Shown: one piece after another, positions 27,368 through 35,987 of the stretch
How the letters are laid out: each line of letters opens with the position of its first letter
How positions within the stretch are numbered: position 1 is the stretch's first letter
The notes under the pieces: model-generated
The model's database searches: none
Seen by the model: only the letters and a program-made list of their open reading frames with translations
Told to the model about the DNA's origin: nothing
Translations under genes and position numbers: made by a program
DNA from: Streptomyces venezuelae
GTDB lineage: Bacteria; Actinomycetota; Actinomycetes; Streptomycetales; Streptomycetaceae
Direction: 5' to 3'
NCBI RefSeq assembly: GCF_008642375.1
Contig: NZ_CP029194.1
Location: 434,001 to 498,000 of the forward strand
Length of the DNA stretch: 64,000 nucleotides

Positions 27368-28075
27368 TCAGGCAGCGGAGACGAGACCCGACTCGTACGC
27401 GATGATGACCAGCTGCACACGGTCGCGGGCGTCGAGCTTGGCGAGCAGGCGCGTGAGGTAGGTCTTCGCGGTGGCGATGCTGATGTGGAGCTCGGCGGCG
27501 ATCTCCGTGTTGGAGAGGCCGCGGCCGACGAGGGTGAGCACCTCGCGTTCGCGGTCGGTGATGCCCTCGGTGCCACGGCGGGGCTGAGCGGACGGCCGTC
27601 GCGGGCGGTCGGTGAACTCCTTGATGAGACGGCGGGTGACGCCCGGTGCGATGAGGGCGTCGCCCGAGGCGACGACCCTGACGGCGGCGAGGATGTCGTC
27701 GAGGGCCATGTCCTTGACGAGGAAGCCGGAGGCTCCGGCGTGCAGTGCCCCGTACACGTGGTCGTCGTCGTCGAAGGTGGTGAGGACGACGACCCGGGCG
27801 CCGGTGGGGCCCGAGGTGACGAGGCGGGTCGCCTCGATGCCGTCGGTGCCGGGCATCCGCAGGTCCATCACGACGACGTCGGCTCCGGTCTCCTCGGCGA
27901 GACGGACGGCCTCGGCGCCGTTCGCGGCCTCGCCGACCACGACGAGGTCGGGGGTGTCCGTCATGACCATCCGGAGCGCGGTGCGGACGAGGGGCTGGTC
28001 GTCGGCGAGGACGACACGGACGACGCCGGTGTCGACGGCCACGGCAGTGTGCTGCTCGGCGGTGGGGTCGGTCAT
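27368..28075 (-). CDS. Response regulator, NarL/LuxR type
   Basis: A 235-residue regulator with receiver domain (residues 19-135; acidic pocket ADDQ, phosphoacceptor Asp in VVMDLRMPGTDG, Lys in FLVKDM) and a C-terminal LuxR helix-turn-helix (about 168-230; ITDREREVLTLVGRGLSNTE, then ISIATAKTYLTRLLAKL). The ATG overlaps the kinase stop as ATGA. With the kinase it is divergent from an ABC-2 exporter, the usual arrangement when the system controls that exporter (inference). Confidence 0.94.
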   Translation of the reverse strand: MTDPTAEQHTAVAVDTGVVRVVLADDQPLVRTALRMVMTDTPDLVVVGEAANGAEAVRLAEETGADVVVMDLRMPGTDGIEATRLVTSGPTGARVVVLTTFDDDDHVYGALHAGASGFLVKDMALDDILAAVRVVASGDALIAPGVTRRLIKEFTDRPRRPSAQPRRGTEGITDREREVLTLVGRGLSNTEIAAELHISIATAKTYLTRLLAKLDARDRVQLVIIAYESGLVSAA

Positions 28076-29370
28076 CGGGCAGCGGCTCCTGTGCCTGTGG
28101 GGAGGGGAAGTCGGGCGGTGACGCGGAAGCCGCCGCCGGGGCGGGGGCCCGCGGTGAACTCCCCGTGCAGCAGGGCGACGCGCTCGCGCATGCCCGCGAG
28201 GCCGTAACCGGAACCACCGCCGGGGCGTTCGCGCTCCCGGCCGGCGGTCGGACCGCGGTCCTCGACGGTGACGGCGACGACGACGGGGTCCCGGTGGTCG
28301 ACGGTCACCGTGCAGGTGTCGGCGCCGGAGTGGCGCACGACGTTGGTGACGGACTCCTGGACGAGCCGGAAGGCGGAGAGGTCGATGTCCGGGGGCAGGC
28401 GGCAAGGGGCGCCGATCCGGCGGACGGTGACGCGGACCCCGGCGGCCCCGGTGACCTCGGCGAGCCGGTCGAGCGCGGAGAGACCGGACATCTCGGGGAG
28501 GGCGGAGGCCGTCCCGGGGAGGACCGGTGTCGTCTCGGCGGGGGCGGTGTACGGGTCGGGGGCGGTGTACGGGTCGGGGGCGGCGGGCGCCTCCTCGGTA
28601 CGCAGGGCGCCGAGCATGCGGCGCAGTCCCGCCAGGGTCTCGCGGCTCGCCGTCTCGATCTCCGCGAGGGCCTGCCGCGCTCCCTCGGGCTGCGTGTCGA
28701 TGACGCGCCGGGCCGCGCCCGCCTGGAGGGCGACGATGCCGATGCTGTGCGCGACCGTGTCGTGCATCTCACGGGCGATGCGCAGCCGTTCGGCGGTGAC
28801 GGCCTGCGCGGCGGCCTGGGCCCGGCTGCGTTCCGCGTAGGTACGGCTCTGGTGCTCGGAACGGCCGAGGAGCCAGGCGACGACGGCGATCAGGGCCACG
28901 GCGAGTTCGGTGGTGGTGCCGACGGTCCAGCCGCGGAGCAGCCGGACGGCCAGGTAGCCGGCGAGGACTCCGAGGGCGAGGAGAAGCGCCCGGACGGCCT
29001 CCCGGGGCGGCCGGACGACGGCGATGACGTACAGGGCGACGTCGACGGCGAGGTACTGGGCGAACGGGATGGCGTCGACGCCGAGCGGGGTGCAGGCGAC
29101 GACCGCGGCGACGAGGAGGAACCGGAGCGCGGCGGCCGGACGGCGGGTCAGGAGGGCGCTGCCCCGCAGCGCGAGGCCGGTGGCGACGAGCAGCATGGTG
29201 ACGCCGTCCCAGCGCAGCAGGATCACGCCGGGCATGACGTCCGCCGCGCTCTGGCCCGGCAGCCGGAGCCGCAGGAGACCGGTGAAGAGCAGGCCCGCGA
29301 GCCAGGCGAGTGCGGCCCAGCCGCCCGGCGTGGCCCTCTTGAGGAACGGCGCTGACGGGGTGGCGGACAT
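28072..29370 (-). CDS. Sensor histidine kinase, NarL-partner (HisKA_3) type
   Basis: A 432-residue kinase. About five to six hydrophobic helices occupy residues 15-165, with no large extracellular domain. The phosphoacceptor helix has REMHDTVAHSIGIVALQAGA, and the HATPase domain has ESVTNVVRHSGADT and GSGYGLAGMRERVALLHG. Such intramembrane kinases often sense envelope-active compounds. A linker carries two copies of PDPYTA encoded by an 18-bp direct repeat (about 28544-28580). It is divergent from the ABC exporter at 29505. Confidence 0.93.
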   Translation of the reverse strand: MSATPSAPFLKRATPGGWAALAWLAGLLFTGLLRLRLPGQSAADVMPGVILLRWDGVTMLLVATGLALRGSALLTRRPAAALRFLLVAAVVACTPLGVDAIPFAQYLAVDVALYVIAVVRPPREAVRALLLALGVLAGYLAVRLLRGWTVGTTTELAVALIAVVAWLLGRSEHQSRTYAERSRAQAAAQAVTAERLRIAREMHDTVAHSIGIVALQAGAARRVIDTQPEGARQALAEIETASRETLAGLRRMLGALRTEEAPAAPDPYTAPDPYTAPAETTPVLPGTASALPEMSGLSALDRLAEVTGAAGVRVTVRRIGAPCRLPPDIDLSAFRLVQESVTNVVRHSGADTCTVTVDHRDPVVVAVTVEDRGPTAGRERERPGGGSGYGLAGMRERVALLHGEFTAGPRPGGGFRVTARLPLPTGTGAAAR

Positions 29371-29504
29371 GCGGTGATCTTAGAAGGGCTCCCTCGGCCG
29401 GCGCATCGGACCGGAGGTGTACGACCACGGGTGACAGTGCCGGCCGCCGATTGTCCGTGCTGGTCCGATGCCCCGGGAGGGGCCCGGGCGGCACGGTGGT
29501 GCAC

Positions 29505-30413
29505 ATGATCGAAGTCAGGGAACTCACCAAACGCTACGGCTCCACGACCGCCGTCGACGCGCTCACGTTCACCGTCCGGCCGGGGCTCGTGACCGGATTC
29601 CTCGGGCCCAACGGATCAGGGAAGAGCACGACCCTGCGGATGGTCCTGGGGCTGCACACGCCGACGAGCGGCTCGGTGAAGGTCGACGGGCGGCCCTTCA
29701 CGGACCGGCCGCGCGGCCTCCGGCACGTCGGCGCGCTCCTCGACGCCGGGGACGTGCACGACGGGCGGACCGCACGGGCGCATCTGGCGGTCCTCGCGCG
29801 CGGCAACCGCATCCCGCTCTCCCGGGTCGACGAGGTGCTGGAGGAGGTCGGTCTCGCGGGGGCGGCCCGGCGCCGGATCGGCGGGTACTCGCTCGGGATG
29901 CGGCAGCGGCTCGGGATCGCGGGCGCGCTGCTCGGCGACCCGCCGGTGCTGCTGTTCGACGAGCCGCTCAACGGGCTGGACCCGGAGGGCGTGAAGTGGG
30001 TGCGGGGGCTGTTCCGGCGCCTCGCGGCGGAGGGCCGCACGGTCTTCGTCTCCAGCCATCTGATGACGGAGATGGAGCACACGGCGGACGAGCTGGTCGT
30101 CATCGGCCGGGGTGAGCTGATCGCGGCGGAGAGCCTGTCGGAGTTCGCCGCCCGAGGGGCCCGGCTGAGCGTGACGGTCGGAACGCCCGATGCGCCGGTG
30201 CTGACGCCGCTGCTGCTCGCGGAGGGGGCGGAGGTGGCGCGGGACGGCAGGCTGCTGACGGTCACGGGGCTCTCCGCGGCCCGGATCGGCGAGCTCGCGC
30301 TGGAGCACCGGGTGCTGCTGGACCAGCTGACCACCCGTACCGCCTCCCTTGAGGAGGCGTTCATGGAACTGACCGCCGACCGTGTCGAATACCTGGCTGG
30401 AGACGCCCGATGA
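29505..30413 (+). CDS. ABC-2 exporter ATP-binding protein
   Basis: A 302-residue ATPase with Walker A GPNGSGKST, Q-loop region, signature YSLGMRQRLG, Walker B VLLFDEPLNGLDPEG and the H-loop SSHLMTEM. The C-terminal extension (about 215-302) is typical of drug-resistance-type exporters of the DrrA/BcrA group. It overlaps the permease by ATGA. The divergent NarL-type two-component system is the probable regulator. The substrate could be an antibiotic or an envelope component (inference). Confidence 0.93.
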   Translation: MIEVRELTKRYGSTTAVDALTFTVRPGLVTGFLGPNGSGKSTTLRMVLGLHTPTSGSVKVDGRPFTDRPRGLRHVGALLDAGDVHDGRTARAHLAVLARGNRIPLSRVDEVLEEVGLAGAARRRIGGYSLGMRQRLGIAGALLGDPPVLLFDEPLNGLDPEGVKWVRGLFRRLAAEGRTVFVSSHLMTEMEHTADELVVIGRGELIAAESLSEFAARGARLSVTVGTPDAPVLTPLLLAEGAEVARDGRLLTVTGLSAARIGELALEHRVLLDQLTTRTASLEEAFMELTADRVEYLAGDAR

Positions 30414-31249
30414 CCACTCTCGACCTTCGTGCGGCTTCCGTCGTGGAGCCCCGTGCCCGTTTCCGCGACCTGGTCGCGTCGGAGTGGCTGAAGCTGTGGT
30501 CGCTGCGGTCGACGGGCTGGGCGCTGCTGTTGAGCGCGCTGGCCGTGGTCGGCTTCAACTTCGGGACCGCCTGGGACCACTACCGCTACTGGTTCCAGTA
30601 CGACGGGCAGAGCCGGGCCGACTTCAAGGCGAACGAGATGGGGCTCTGGGACGCCTTCACGGGGAACGCGTCGATGGTGCTGATCCTCTGCGCCGGCGCG
30701 ATGGGGGCGGTGGCGGTGGTCGGCGAGTACTCCAGCGGGCTGATCCGGACGACCTTCGCGGCGGTGCCGGCCAGGGGCTCGGTGATGGCGGCGAAGGTGC
30801 TGGTCGTGGCGGTCGTGCAGACCGTGTTCGGGGTGGCGGTCGCGGCCGGTTCGTTCTGGTCGACGCAGGCGATGCTGTCGGCGCGGGACATCGGCCTGCC
30901 GATCACGCATCCGGGGGCACTGCGGATCGTCGTCGCGTCCGCGCTCCTCGCTCCGGTCTGCGCGCTGGCGGGTATGGCGATCGGCGCGCTGCTGCGGAAG
31001 AGCGCGATCTCGATCGTCGGCTCGGTGGTGGTGCTCCTGCTGCTGCCGTCGGCGCTTTCGGACCAGCGGCACCTCACGGCGGTGCTGGCCCACACGACGC
31101 CGCTGCACGCGTGGCGGCGGCAGGTGCCGGTGGGGCTGGGCGAGGACCCGTACCCGTGGACGACCGGCGCCGCGTGGCTGGTGTACGGGCTGTGGGCGCT
31201 CGGCGCGGCCGTGGTGACGGTGCTGGCGGTGCGGCGCCGGGACCAGTAG
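30410..31249 (+). CDS. ABC-2 type exporter permease
   Basis: A 279-residue membrane protein with about six hydrophobic helices, including WALLLSALAVVGFNFG, MVLILCAGAMGAVAVVGEY, VLVVAVVQTVFGVAVAAGSF and ALLAPVCALAGMAIGALL. The segment GEYSSGLIRTTFAAVPARG is the conserved cytoplasmic signature of this permease family. It is translationally coupled to the ATPase at 29505, so the two form one exporter. Its stop lies three bases before the convergent YihY gene. Confidence 0.9.
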   Translation: MTTLDLRAASVVEPRARFRDLVASEWLKLWSLRSTGWALLLSALAVVGFNFGTAWDHYRYWFQYDGQSRADFKANEMGLWDAFTGNASMVLILCAGAMGAVAVVGEYSSGLIRTTFAAVPARGSVMAAKVLVVAVVQTVFGVAVAAGSFWSTQAMLSARDIGLPITHPGALRIVVASALLAPVCALAGMAIGALLRKSAISIVGSVVVLLLLPSALSDQRHLTAVLAHTTPLHAWRRQVPVGLGEDPYPWTTGAAWLVYGLWALGAAVVTVLAVRRRDQ

Positions 31250-31252
31250 GGG

Positions 31253-32110
31253 TCAGAGGGGCCGCCGCAACCGGCGGCGGACGAGGTGCTCGTGGACGAG
31301 GCGCCCGGTGAGGGCGCCTCCGTACACGACGAAGCCGACGCCGACGAGCCAGGACTGCAGGACGAGGACGGTGCCGAACTGGCCGTAGGTGACGGCGTTG
31401 GAGGCGATGAGCGGGGAGAAGACGAGCTGGGAGAAGATCCGCAGCCCGAGGAGACCGAGCGCGGTGAGGGCGGCGCCGGGGGCGAGGGCGCGCCAGCGGA
31501 TGCGGCCGCAGAGGAGGAAGCGCTGCGACCACCAGAAGAAGAGGAAGGTGCCGAGGAGATCACCGAGGGCGACGACGGTGGTGATGCGGGCCGGGGCGTC
31601 GTCCGGCGCGGGGAAGGCGACGAAGAGGAGCAGGGACGCGACGAGGACGGCGAGCCACACGACGTGCCGCCACATGGTGTGCCAGCGGGCGGTGGGGAGG
31701 TCCCAGGCCCGCTCGTAACCGGTCTGGACGGCGGACCCGAAGGTGACGCCGAACGCGGCGAGCGCGGCGAGACCGAAGGCGGTGGTGCGCTGGAGGGCCT
31801 GCCCGGGCTGGCCGAAGAGCCGCTCGACCTCCTCCTCCGAGACATCGGAGACGCCGAGGCCCTGGACGAGCCAGCGGGCGAAGCCCTGGCCGCTGGCGAG
31901 GTCGGCCGCCGCGACGACGATGAGCAGCGGCACGAGGGTGAGCAGGCTGAGTGCCGCGAAGCCCATGGCGCGGTGCATGAGTTCCATCGCGCGCCCGCGG
32001 TTCCAGGCGAGGCCGACCGATGAGGCGAGCACTCGCGTGTGGAGGCGGTGAAACCAGTGACCGTGCTCGGCGGGGGAACCGTCGTCCGGCGGACCGGGAG
32101 TGGAGGGCAT
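31253..32110 (-). CDS. YihY/BrkB-family membrane protein
   Basis: A 285-residue protein with six hydrophobic helices, opening with a cytoplasmic segment and the pattern RAMELMHRAMGFAALSLLTL, VPLLIVVAAADLASG. The family was once called ribonuclease BN by mistake and is now an integral membrane family of unclear role. GSAVQTGYERAWDLP and FLFFWWSQRFLL are typical core motifs. The ATG at 32110 is the most upstream plausible start. The 104 bases to the HxlR gene show no feature. Confidence 0.85.
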   Translation of the reverse strand: MPSTPGPPDDGSPAEHGHWFHRLHTRVLASSVGLAWNRGRAMELMHRAMGFAALSLLTLVPLLIVVAAADLASGQGFARWLVQGLGVSDVSEEEVERLFGQPGQALQRTTAFGLAALAAFGVTFGSAVQTGYERAWDLPTARWHTMWRHVVWLAVLVASLLLFVAFPAPDDAPARITTVVALGDLLGTFLFFWWSQRFLLCGRIRWRALAPGAALTALGLLGLRIFSQLVFSPLIASNAVTYGQFGTVLVLQSWLVGVGFVVYGGALTGRLVHEHLVRRRLRRPL

Positions 32111-32214
32111 GGTTCGTGGGGTACCCGCCCCGAGGCCCGGACACCTCCGACGTGAGGCCGAACGGGTGCCGCTCGTCGTGGTGGCGCGGCCCGGTGGACG
32201 GAGTCAGCAGCCCG

Positions 32215-32694
32215 TCAGCGGGTGAGGGGGCGGGCTCCGGGACCCGGCCGGACGGTGACGTCCCGGGGTGCGAGGGTGGCCTGCTCCTCGCCCTCGCACT
32301 GGACGACCACACGGACCGGTGCCCCGCAGTCGGTGTGCCGGATGTCGAGCACGGCTCCCTCGGGATCGCCCGCGTACGTGTCGCCCCACTGCTTCAGGGC
32401 GAGGAGTACGGGCCAGAGGTCGACGCCCTTGGGGGTGAGCCGGTACTCGTACCGGGTGCGGGCGCCCGGTTCGCGGTAGGGCTCGGCGCGCAGGACGCCG
32501 GCCGCGACGAGCTTGCGGAGGCGGTCGGCGAGGACGGCCTCGGAGAGACCGAGGTGGCGCCGGAACTCGTCGTAGCGGCGGAGCCCGTTGAAGGCGTCCC
32601 GCAGGATGAGCAGGCTCCATTTCTCGCCGACGAGGTCGAGGGTGCGGCGGACCGAGCAGTTCTCGGTGTCCGTCTCCAGCCACTTCATCGTCAC
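32215..32694 (-). CDS. HxlR-family transcriptional regulator
   Basis: A 159-residue winged-helix regulator. The N-terminal cysteine-containing signature CSVRRTLDLVGEKWSLLIL (Cys13) is diagnostic for HxlR proteins, some of which sense electrophiles or oxidants through this Cys. Helix-wing segments are LSEAVLADRLRKLVAAGVL and YEYRLTPKGVDLWPVL. A C-terminal extension of about 45 residues has another Cys in HTDCGAPVRV. GTG 32694 has AGGTGG seven bases upstream; ATG 32688 is the alternative. It is divergent from the thioesterase and probably controls both. Confidence 0.9.
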   Translation of the reverse strand: MTMKWLETDTENCSVRRTLDLVGEKWSLLILRDAFNGLRRYDEFRRHLGLSEAVLADRLRKLVAAGVLRAEPYREPGARTRYEYRLTPKGVDLWPVLLALKQWGDTYAGDPEGAVLDIRHTDCGAPVRVVVQCEGEEQATLAPRDVTVRPGPGARPLTR

Positions 32695-32706
32695 ACTGTA
32701 GCCACC

Positions 32707-32727
32707 TGACTGCTCCGTTGACAGTCA
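32707..32727. promoter_or_regulatory. Putative HxlR operator
   Basis: TGACTG and CAGTCA are perfect arms separated by nine bases, placed just upstream of the HxlR start and in the divergent promoter of the thioesterase. An extra CAGCTGAC follows. Dimeric HxlR regulators bind such dyads next to their own gene. Confidence 0.6.
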
Positions 32728-32785
32728 GCTGACGGGAGAGCTAGCTTCGCCGTACAGAGTCAGCCGGGCGAGTGGGAGCGGAGTG

Positions 32786-33280
32786 GTGACGGTGCGGTCA
32801 CGGACGGTCGAGTGGCAGGACGCCGGGGCCAGTGCCCGGGCCGCGAAGACGATGGCGGGGCTCGACTTCCTGCGCGAGATGGTGGCCGGACGGCTGCCCG
32901 GCCCCCCGATCGCCGCGCTGCTCGGCTTCGGCCTCGAGGAGGTCGAGGACGGCCGGGCCGTCTTCGCCTTCGAGCCGGGCGAGGAGCACTACAACCCGAT
33001 CGGCAGCGTCCACGGCGGGGTGTACGCGACCCTGCTCGACTCGGCCGCCGGCTGCGCCGTGCACTCGACGCTCCCCCAGGGCACGGCGTACACCTCGCTC
33101 GATCTGTCGACCCGCTTCCTCCGGCCCATCACGATGGACACCGGCAAGGTGCGGGCGATCGGGACCGTGCTGTCGCGGGGCCGCCGCACCGCGCTGGCCG
33201 AGGCCGGCCTGTACGACGCGGAGGACCGTCTGCTCGCGCACGCGACCAGCACCTGCATGCTGTTCCCCATGCCCGCGTAA
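32786..33280 (+). CDS. PaaI-type hotdog-fold thioesterase
   Basis: A 164-residue hotdog-fold protein. The PaaI/YigI signature YNPIGSVHGGVYATLLDSAA gives the catalytic region, followed by TSLDLSTRFLRPI. The family hydrolyses aryl- or acyl-CoA thioesters. Of two adjacent GTG codons, the one at 32786 has the better spacing (7) from GGGAG; 32783 would add one residue. It is divergent from an HxlR repressor, a pairing that suggests response to an aromatic or electrophilic compound (inference). Confidence 0.87.
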   Translation: MTVRSRTVEWQDAGASARAAKTMAGLDFLREMVAGRLPGPPIAALLGFGLEEVEDGRAVFAFEPGEEHYNPIGSVHGGVYATLLDSAAGCAVHSTLPQGTAYTSLDLSTRFLRPITMDTGKVRAIGTVLSRGRRTALAEAGLYDAEDRLLAHATSTCMLFPMPA

Positions 33281-33297
33281 GGCCTGCCGGACAGGCC
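33281..33297. terminator. Short bidirectional terminator
   Basis: GGCCTG-CCGGA-CAGGCC is a perfect hairpin directly after the thioesterase stop, facing the convergent small gene at 33312. Confidence 0.55.
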
Positions 33298-33311
33298 CCG
33301 GTCGGCGGGGT

Positions 33312-33677
33312 TCAGCGGGAGCCGGGGACCGGGATGGTGCGGGTGCAGCCGTCCGGGGCGATGTCGGGGACGCCGTTGGCCTGGAGCGCCGCGCTCACCA
33401 GCGTGGCGAGCAGGTCGATGTCCGAGCCCATGTCCAGACGGACCGTCACCCAGCCGGACCCGGCACGCAGGCGGACCGCGCTCGACCCCAGGAGCGCCGG
33501 GCGCAGCTTCGCGACCATGGCCCTGGTGAGATGGACGTCGGCCTCGTGCTCCCCGTGGAAGTGCACGATCTCCTGTGTCGCGGTGCCCAGGCCGAGCTCG
33601 GCACCGCAATGGGTGCGGCCGGGGGTCAGCGAGGGCCAGCTCATCAGACGTTCACTGGCATGCCTTGCCGTGTTCAT
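33312..33677 (-). CDS. Small protein with luciferase-associated (DUF5519-like) domain
   Basis: A 121-residue protein whose core reads EIVHFHGEHEADVHLTRAMV, then RPALLGSSAVRLRAGSGWVT, then VRLDMGSDIDLLATLVSAAL. I recall this from a conserved actinobacterial domain labelled luciferase or DUF5519, often near regulators. The two histidines in HFHGEHEAD could bind a metal. The start is uncertain: ATG 33677 matches the compact domain but lacks a Shine-Dalgarno sequence. No function is known to me. Confidence 0.65.
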   Translation of the reverse strand: MNTARHASERLMSWPSLTPGRTHCGAELGLGTATQEIVHFHGEHEADVHLTRAMVAKLRPALLGSSAVRLRAGSGWVTVRLDMGSDIDLLATLVSAALQANGVPDIAPDGCTRTIPVPGSR

Positions 33678-33812
33678 ACCGAGGAGCGTGCCGGGCCGCG
33701 GGGCCGCGCACAAGCGTCCTGGCGAAAGAATCCCGCGCAGTTGCGAAACAAGCCATGAACTTGGCGAAGTGACCGTGTGTCACGAGGCGCGAGGGCCGGG
33801 AGTGGTGCGGCG

Positions 33813-34934
33813 TCACGCCGTCGGGCGGGCGCGGACGCGGGCCGCCAGGACGGCCACGTCGTCCTCGGCGCGGTGGGCGCCGAGGCGGCGGAGCACCTCG
33901 TCGACGACCTGGTGGGGACCGGGGTCCGGCGGGAGGCGGAGCGCGGCGAGGCGGGCCAGCGACATGTCGATGTCCTCGCCCCGGCGCTCGACGAGGCCGT
34001 CGGTGAAGAGCAGCAGCGTCTCGGCAGGTGTGAGCGGGCGGGTGGTGGGCTCGTAGCCGCCGACGCCGGTGCCGAGCGGCGGGCCCACCGGGAGGTCGAC
34101 CAGCGCCGCCGAGCCGTCCGCGCCGAACACGGCGGGCGGCAGGTGTCCCGCGTTGGCGAAGGTCGCGGTCCCGCGCGCCGGATCGACCCGGACGAGCAGG
34201 CAGGTCGCGGGGCGGCGCGCGTCGTCCTCGGCGACCACGGAGTCGAGGTGGCGCAGGACCCGGTGCGGCGGCAGGTCGGTGCCTGCGACCTCGCGGAGCG
34301 CCGTCCGGTAGGCGTTCATGTCGACGGCCGCGTCCAGACCGTGCCCCATCACGTCGCCGACGACGAGGAGGGTGCGGCCGAAGTGGAGCCGTACGGTCTC
34401 GAACCAGTCGCCGCCGACGAGGGTGCGGACCCCTGCGGGCAGGTAGCCGCCCGCGATCTCCAGGTTGGGGTGCGGCCGGCCCGGCTCGGCGACCAGGGCG
34501 CGCTGGAGGTGGAGGGCGGTGTCCTCGGTGGCGGCGAGGCGGCGGGCGTGGCCGATGTGCCGGGCGGCGAGCCGCGCGGCGTGATGGACGGTGGCGGCCT
34601 CCTCGGCGGTGAAGGGGACGCCGTCGACACGGGTGGCGGTGACCGTCCCGAAGGGCGTCTCGTCCTCGGCGACGGCGAGTGCGGCGGTCAGCGCGGCGGG
34701 GAGGGTCCGCCCCGACGGGTGAGGCTCCGAGGAGATGCGCGCCGTCGCGGCGCGGCGCGGTGGGCCGCCGTGCTCGGCGGCGAGCTCGACCACCACCGAG
34801 CCGCCGAGCCGGCGCACGAGGAAGGCGGCGAGTTCACGGCAGGTGTTCGTCTCGTCGAGCGTCGTGCCGATCTCGCCGATCGCCCGCTCCATGGCCCGCA
34901 CCCTGGCCAGGAGGGCCTCGTCCCGTTCCGCCAC
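33813..34934 (-). CDS. SpoIIE-type PP2C phosphatase with GAF-like domain
   Basis: A 373-residue cytoplasmic phosphatase. A short helical start is followed by a GAF-like domain (about 20-165) and a PP2C/SpoIIE catalytic domain (about 180-373) with VGGDWFETV, VGDVMGHGLDAAV, FTDGLVERRGEDID and AEDDVAVLAAR. All metal-binding Asp residues are present. It is a likely regulator of an anti-anti-sigma pathway. The GTG at 34934 has GGAGG four bases upstream. It is divergent from the MoxR gene, with about 180 bases between starts. Confidence 0.88.
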   Translation of the reverse strand: MAERDEALLARVRAMERAIGEIGTTLDETNTCRELAAFLVRRLGGSVVVELAAEHGGPPRRAATARISSEPHPSGRTLPAALTAALAVAEDETPFGTVTATRVDGVPFTAEEAATVHHAARLAARHIGHARRLAATEDTALHLQRALVAEPGRPHPNLEIAGGYLPAGVRTLVGGDWFETVRLHFGRTLLVVGDVMGHGLDAAVDMNAYRTALREVAGTDLPPHRVLRHLDSVVAEDDARRPATCLLVRVDPARGTATFANAGHLPPAVFGADGSAALVDLPVGPPLGTGVGGYEPTTRPLTPAETLLLFTDGLVERRGEDIDMSLARLAALRLPPDPGPHQVVDEVLRRLGAHRAEDDVAVLAARVRARPTA

Positions 34935-35117
34935 GACACCTCCACCGCCGCGCGGCTCTCCGGGCGGTGCGCCCGGTCCCCCCCCATTGCACCAGCGGGT
35001 CGCGGCCCGCGCGCGGGCACGGACCTCGCGCGGAACGGTTGTGCGGTGCTGCCGGATCTGATCAAGTACCCCTGAGGCTACTGGCCGGTAAGGTTTTCGC
35101 TCCCCGGGGGGACAGGC

Positions 35118-35987
35118 ATGACGACCGGATTCTTCAGCTCCGTGGACGATGTCGCCGAGCGGCTCGCCGCGACCGGTTACCTGGCGTCGCGGGCCGTCGC
35201 CACCACCGTCTTCCTCGCCGACCGGCTCGGGAAGCCGCTCCTGGTCGAGGGACCCGCCGGGGTCGGCAAGACGGAGCTGGCCAAGGCGGTCACGGAGGTG
35301 ACGGGCGCCCGGCTCGTCAGGCTCCAGTGCTACGAGGGCGTCGACGAGTCCCGGGCCCTGTACGAGTGGAACCACGCCAAGCAGCTGCTGCGGATCACGG
35401 CCGGCCGAGGCGAGTCCTGGGACGAGACCCGCACGGACATCTTCTCCGAGGAGTTCCTGCTGGCCCGCCCGCTGCTCACCGCCATCAGGTCCGAGGAGCC
35501 GACCGTCCTCCTCGTCGACGAGACCGACAAGGCCGACATCGAGGTCGAGGGCCTGCTCCTGGAGGTGCTCAGCGACTTCCAGGTGACCGTTCCCGAGCTC
35601 GGGACGATCGCGGCGACGCGGCGGCCCTTCGTGGTCCTCACCTCGAACGCGTCCCGGGAACTCTCCGAGGCACTGCGCCGGCGGTGCCTCTTCCTGCACA
35701 TCGGCTTCCCCGAGGAGGAGCTGGAGCGCCGGATCGTGACGCGCAGGGTGCCCGGGCTCGACGCCGCGCTCGCCGCGTCTGTGGTCCGCGTCGTGGGGGC
35801 GCTGCGGGCCATGGACCTGCGCAAGGCGCCGTCCGTGTCCGAGACGATCGACTGGGCGCGCACCCTGCTGGCGCTCGGCGCGGACCGGCTGGACGAGGGG
35901 GTCGTACGGGACAGCCTGGGGGTGCTCCTCAAGCACCAGGAGGACATCGTGCGGGCCGCGGCCAAGCTCGACCTGGACGCGGTGTGA
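35118..35987 (+). CDS. MoxR-family AAA+ ATPase
   Basis: A 289-residue ATPase with Walker A GPAGVGKTE (about 45-53), Walker B VLLVDETDKAD (about 130), sensor 1 VVLTSNASRELSEALRRR and a C-terminal helical lid. MoxR ATPases act as chaperones that assemble or activate enzyme complexes with a VWA partner, as with CO dehydrogenase or methanol dehydrogenase. The stop overlaps the start of the VWA gene as GTGA. No oxidoreductase is nearby, so the client is unknown. Confidence 0.93.
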   Translation: MTTGFFSSVDDVAERLAATGYLASRAVATTVFLADRLGKPLLVEGPAGVGKTELAKAVTEVTGARLVRLQCYEGVDESRALYEWNHAKQLLRITAGRGESWDETRTDIFSEEFLLARPLLTAIRSEEPTVLLVDETDKADIEVEGLLLEVLSDFQVTVPELGTIAATRRPFVVLTSNASRELSEALRRRCLFLHIGFPEEELERRIVTRRVPGLDAALAASVVRVVGALRAMDLRKAPSVSETIDWARTLLALGADRLDEGVVRDSLGVLLKHQEDIVRAAAKLDLDAV

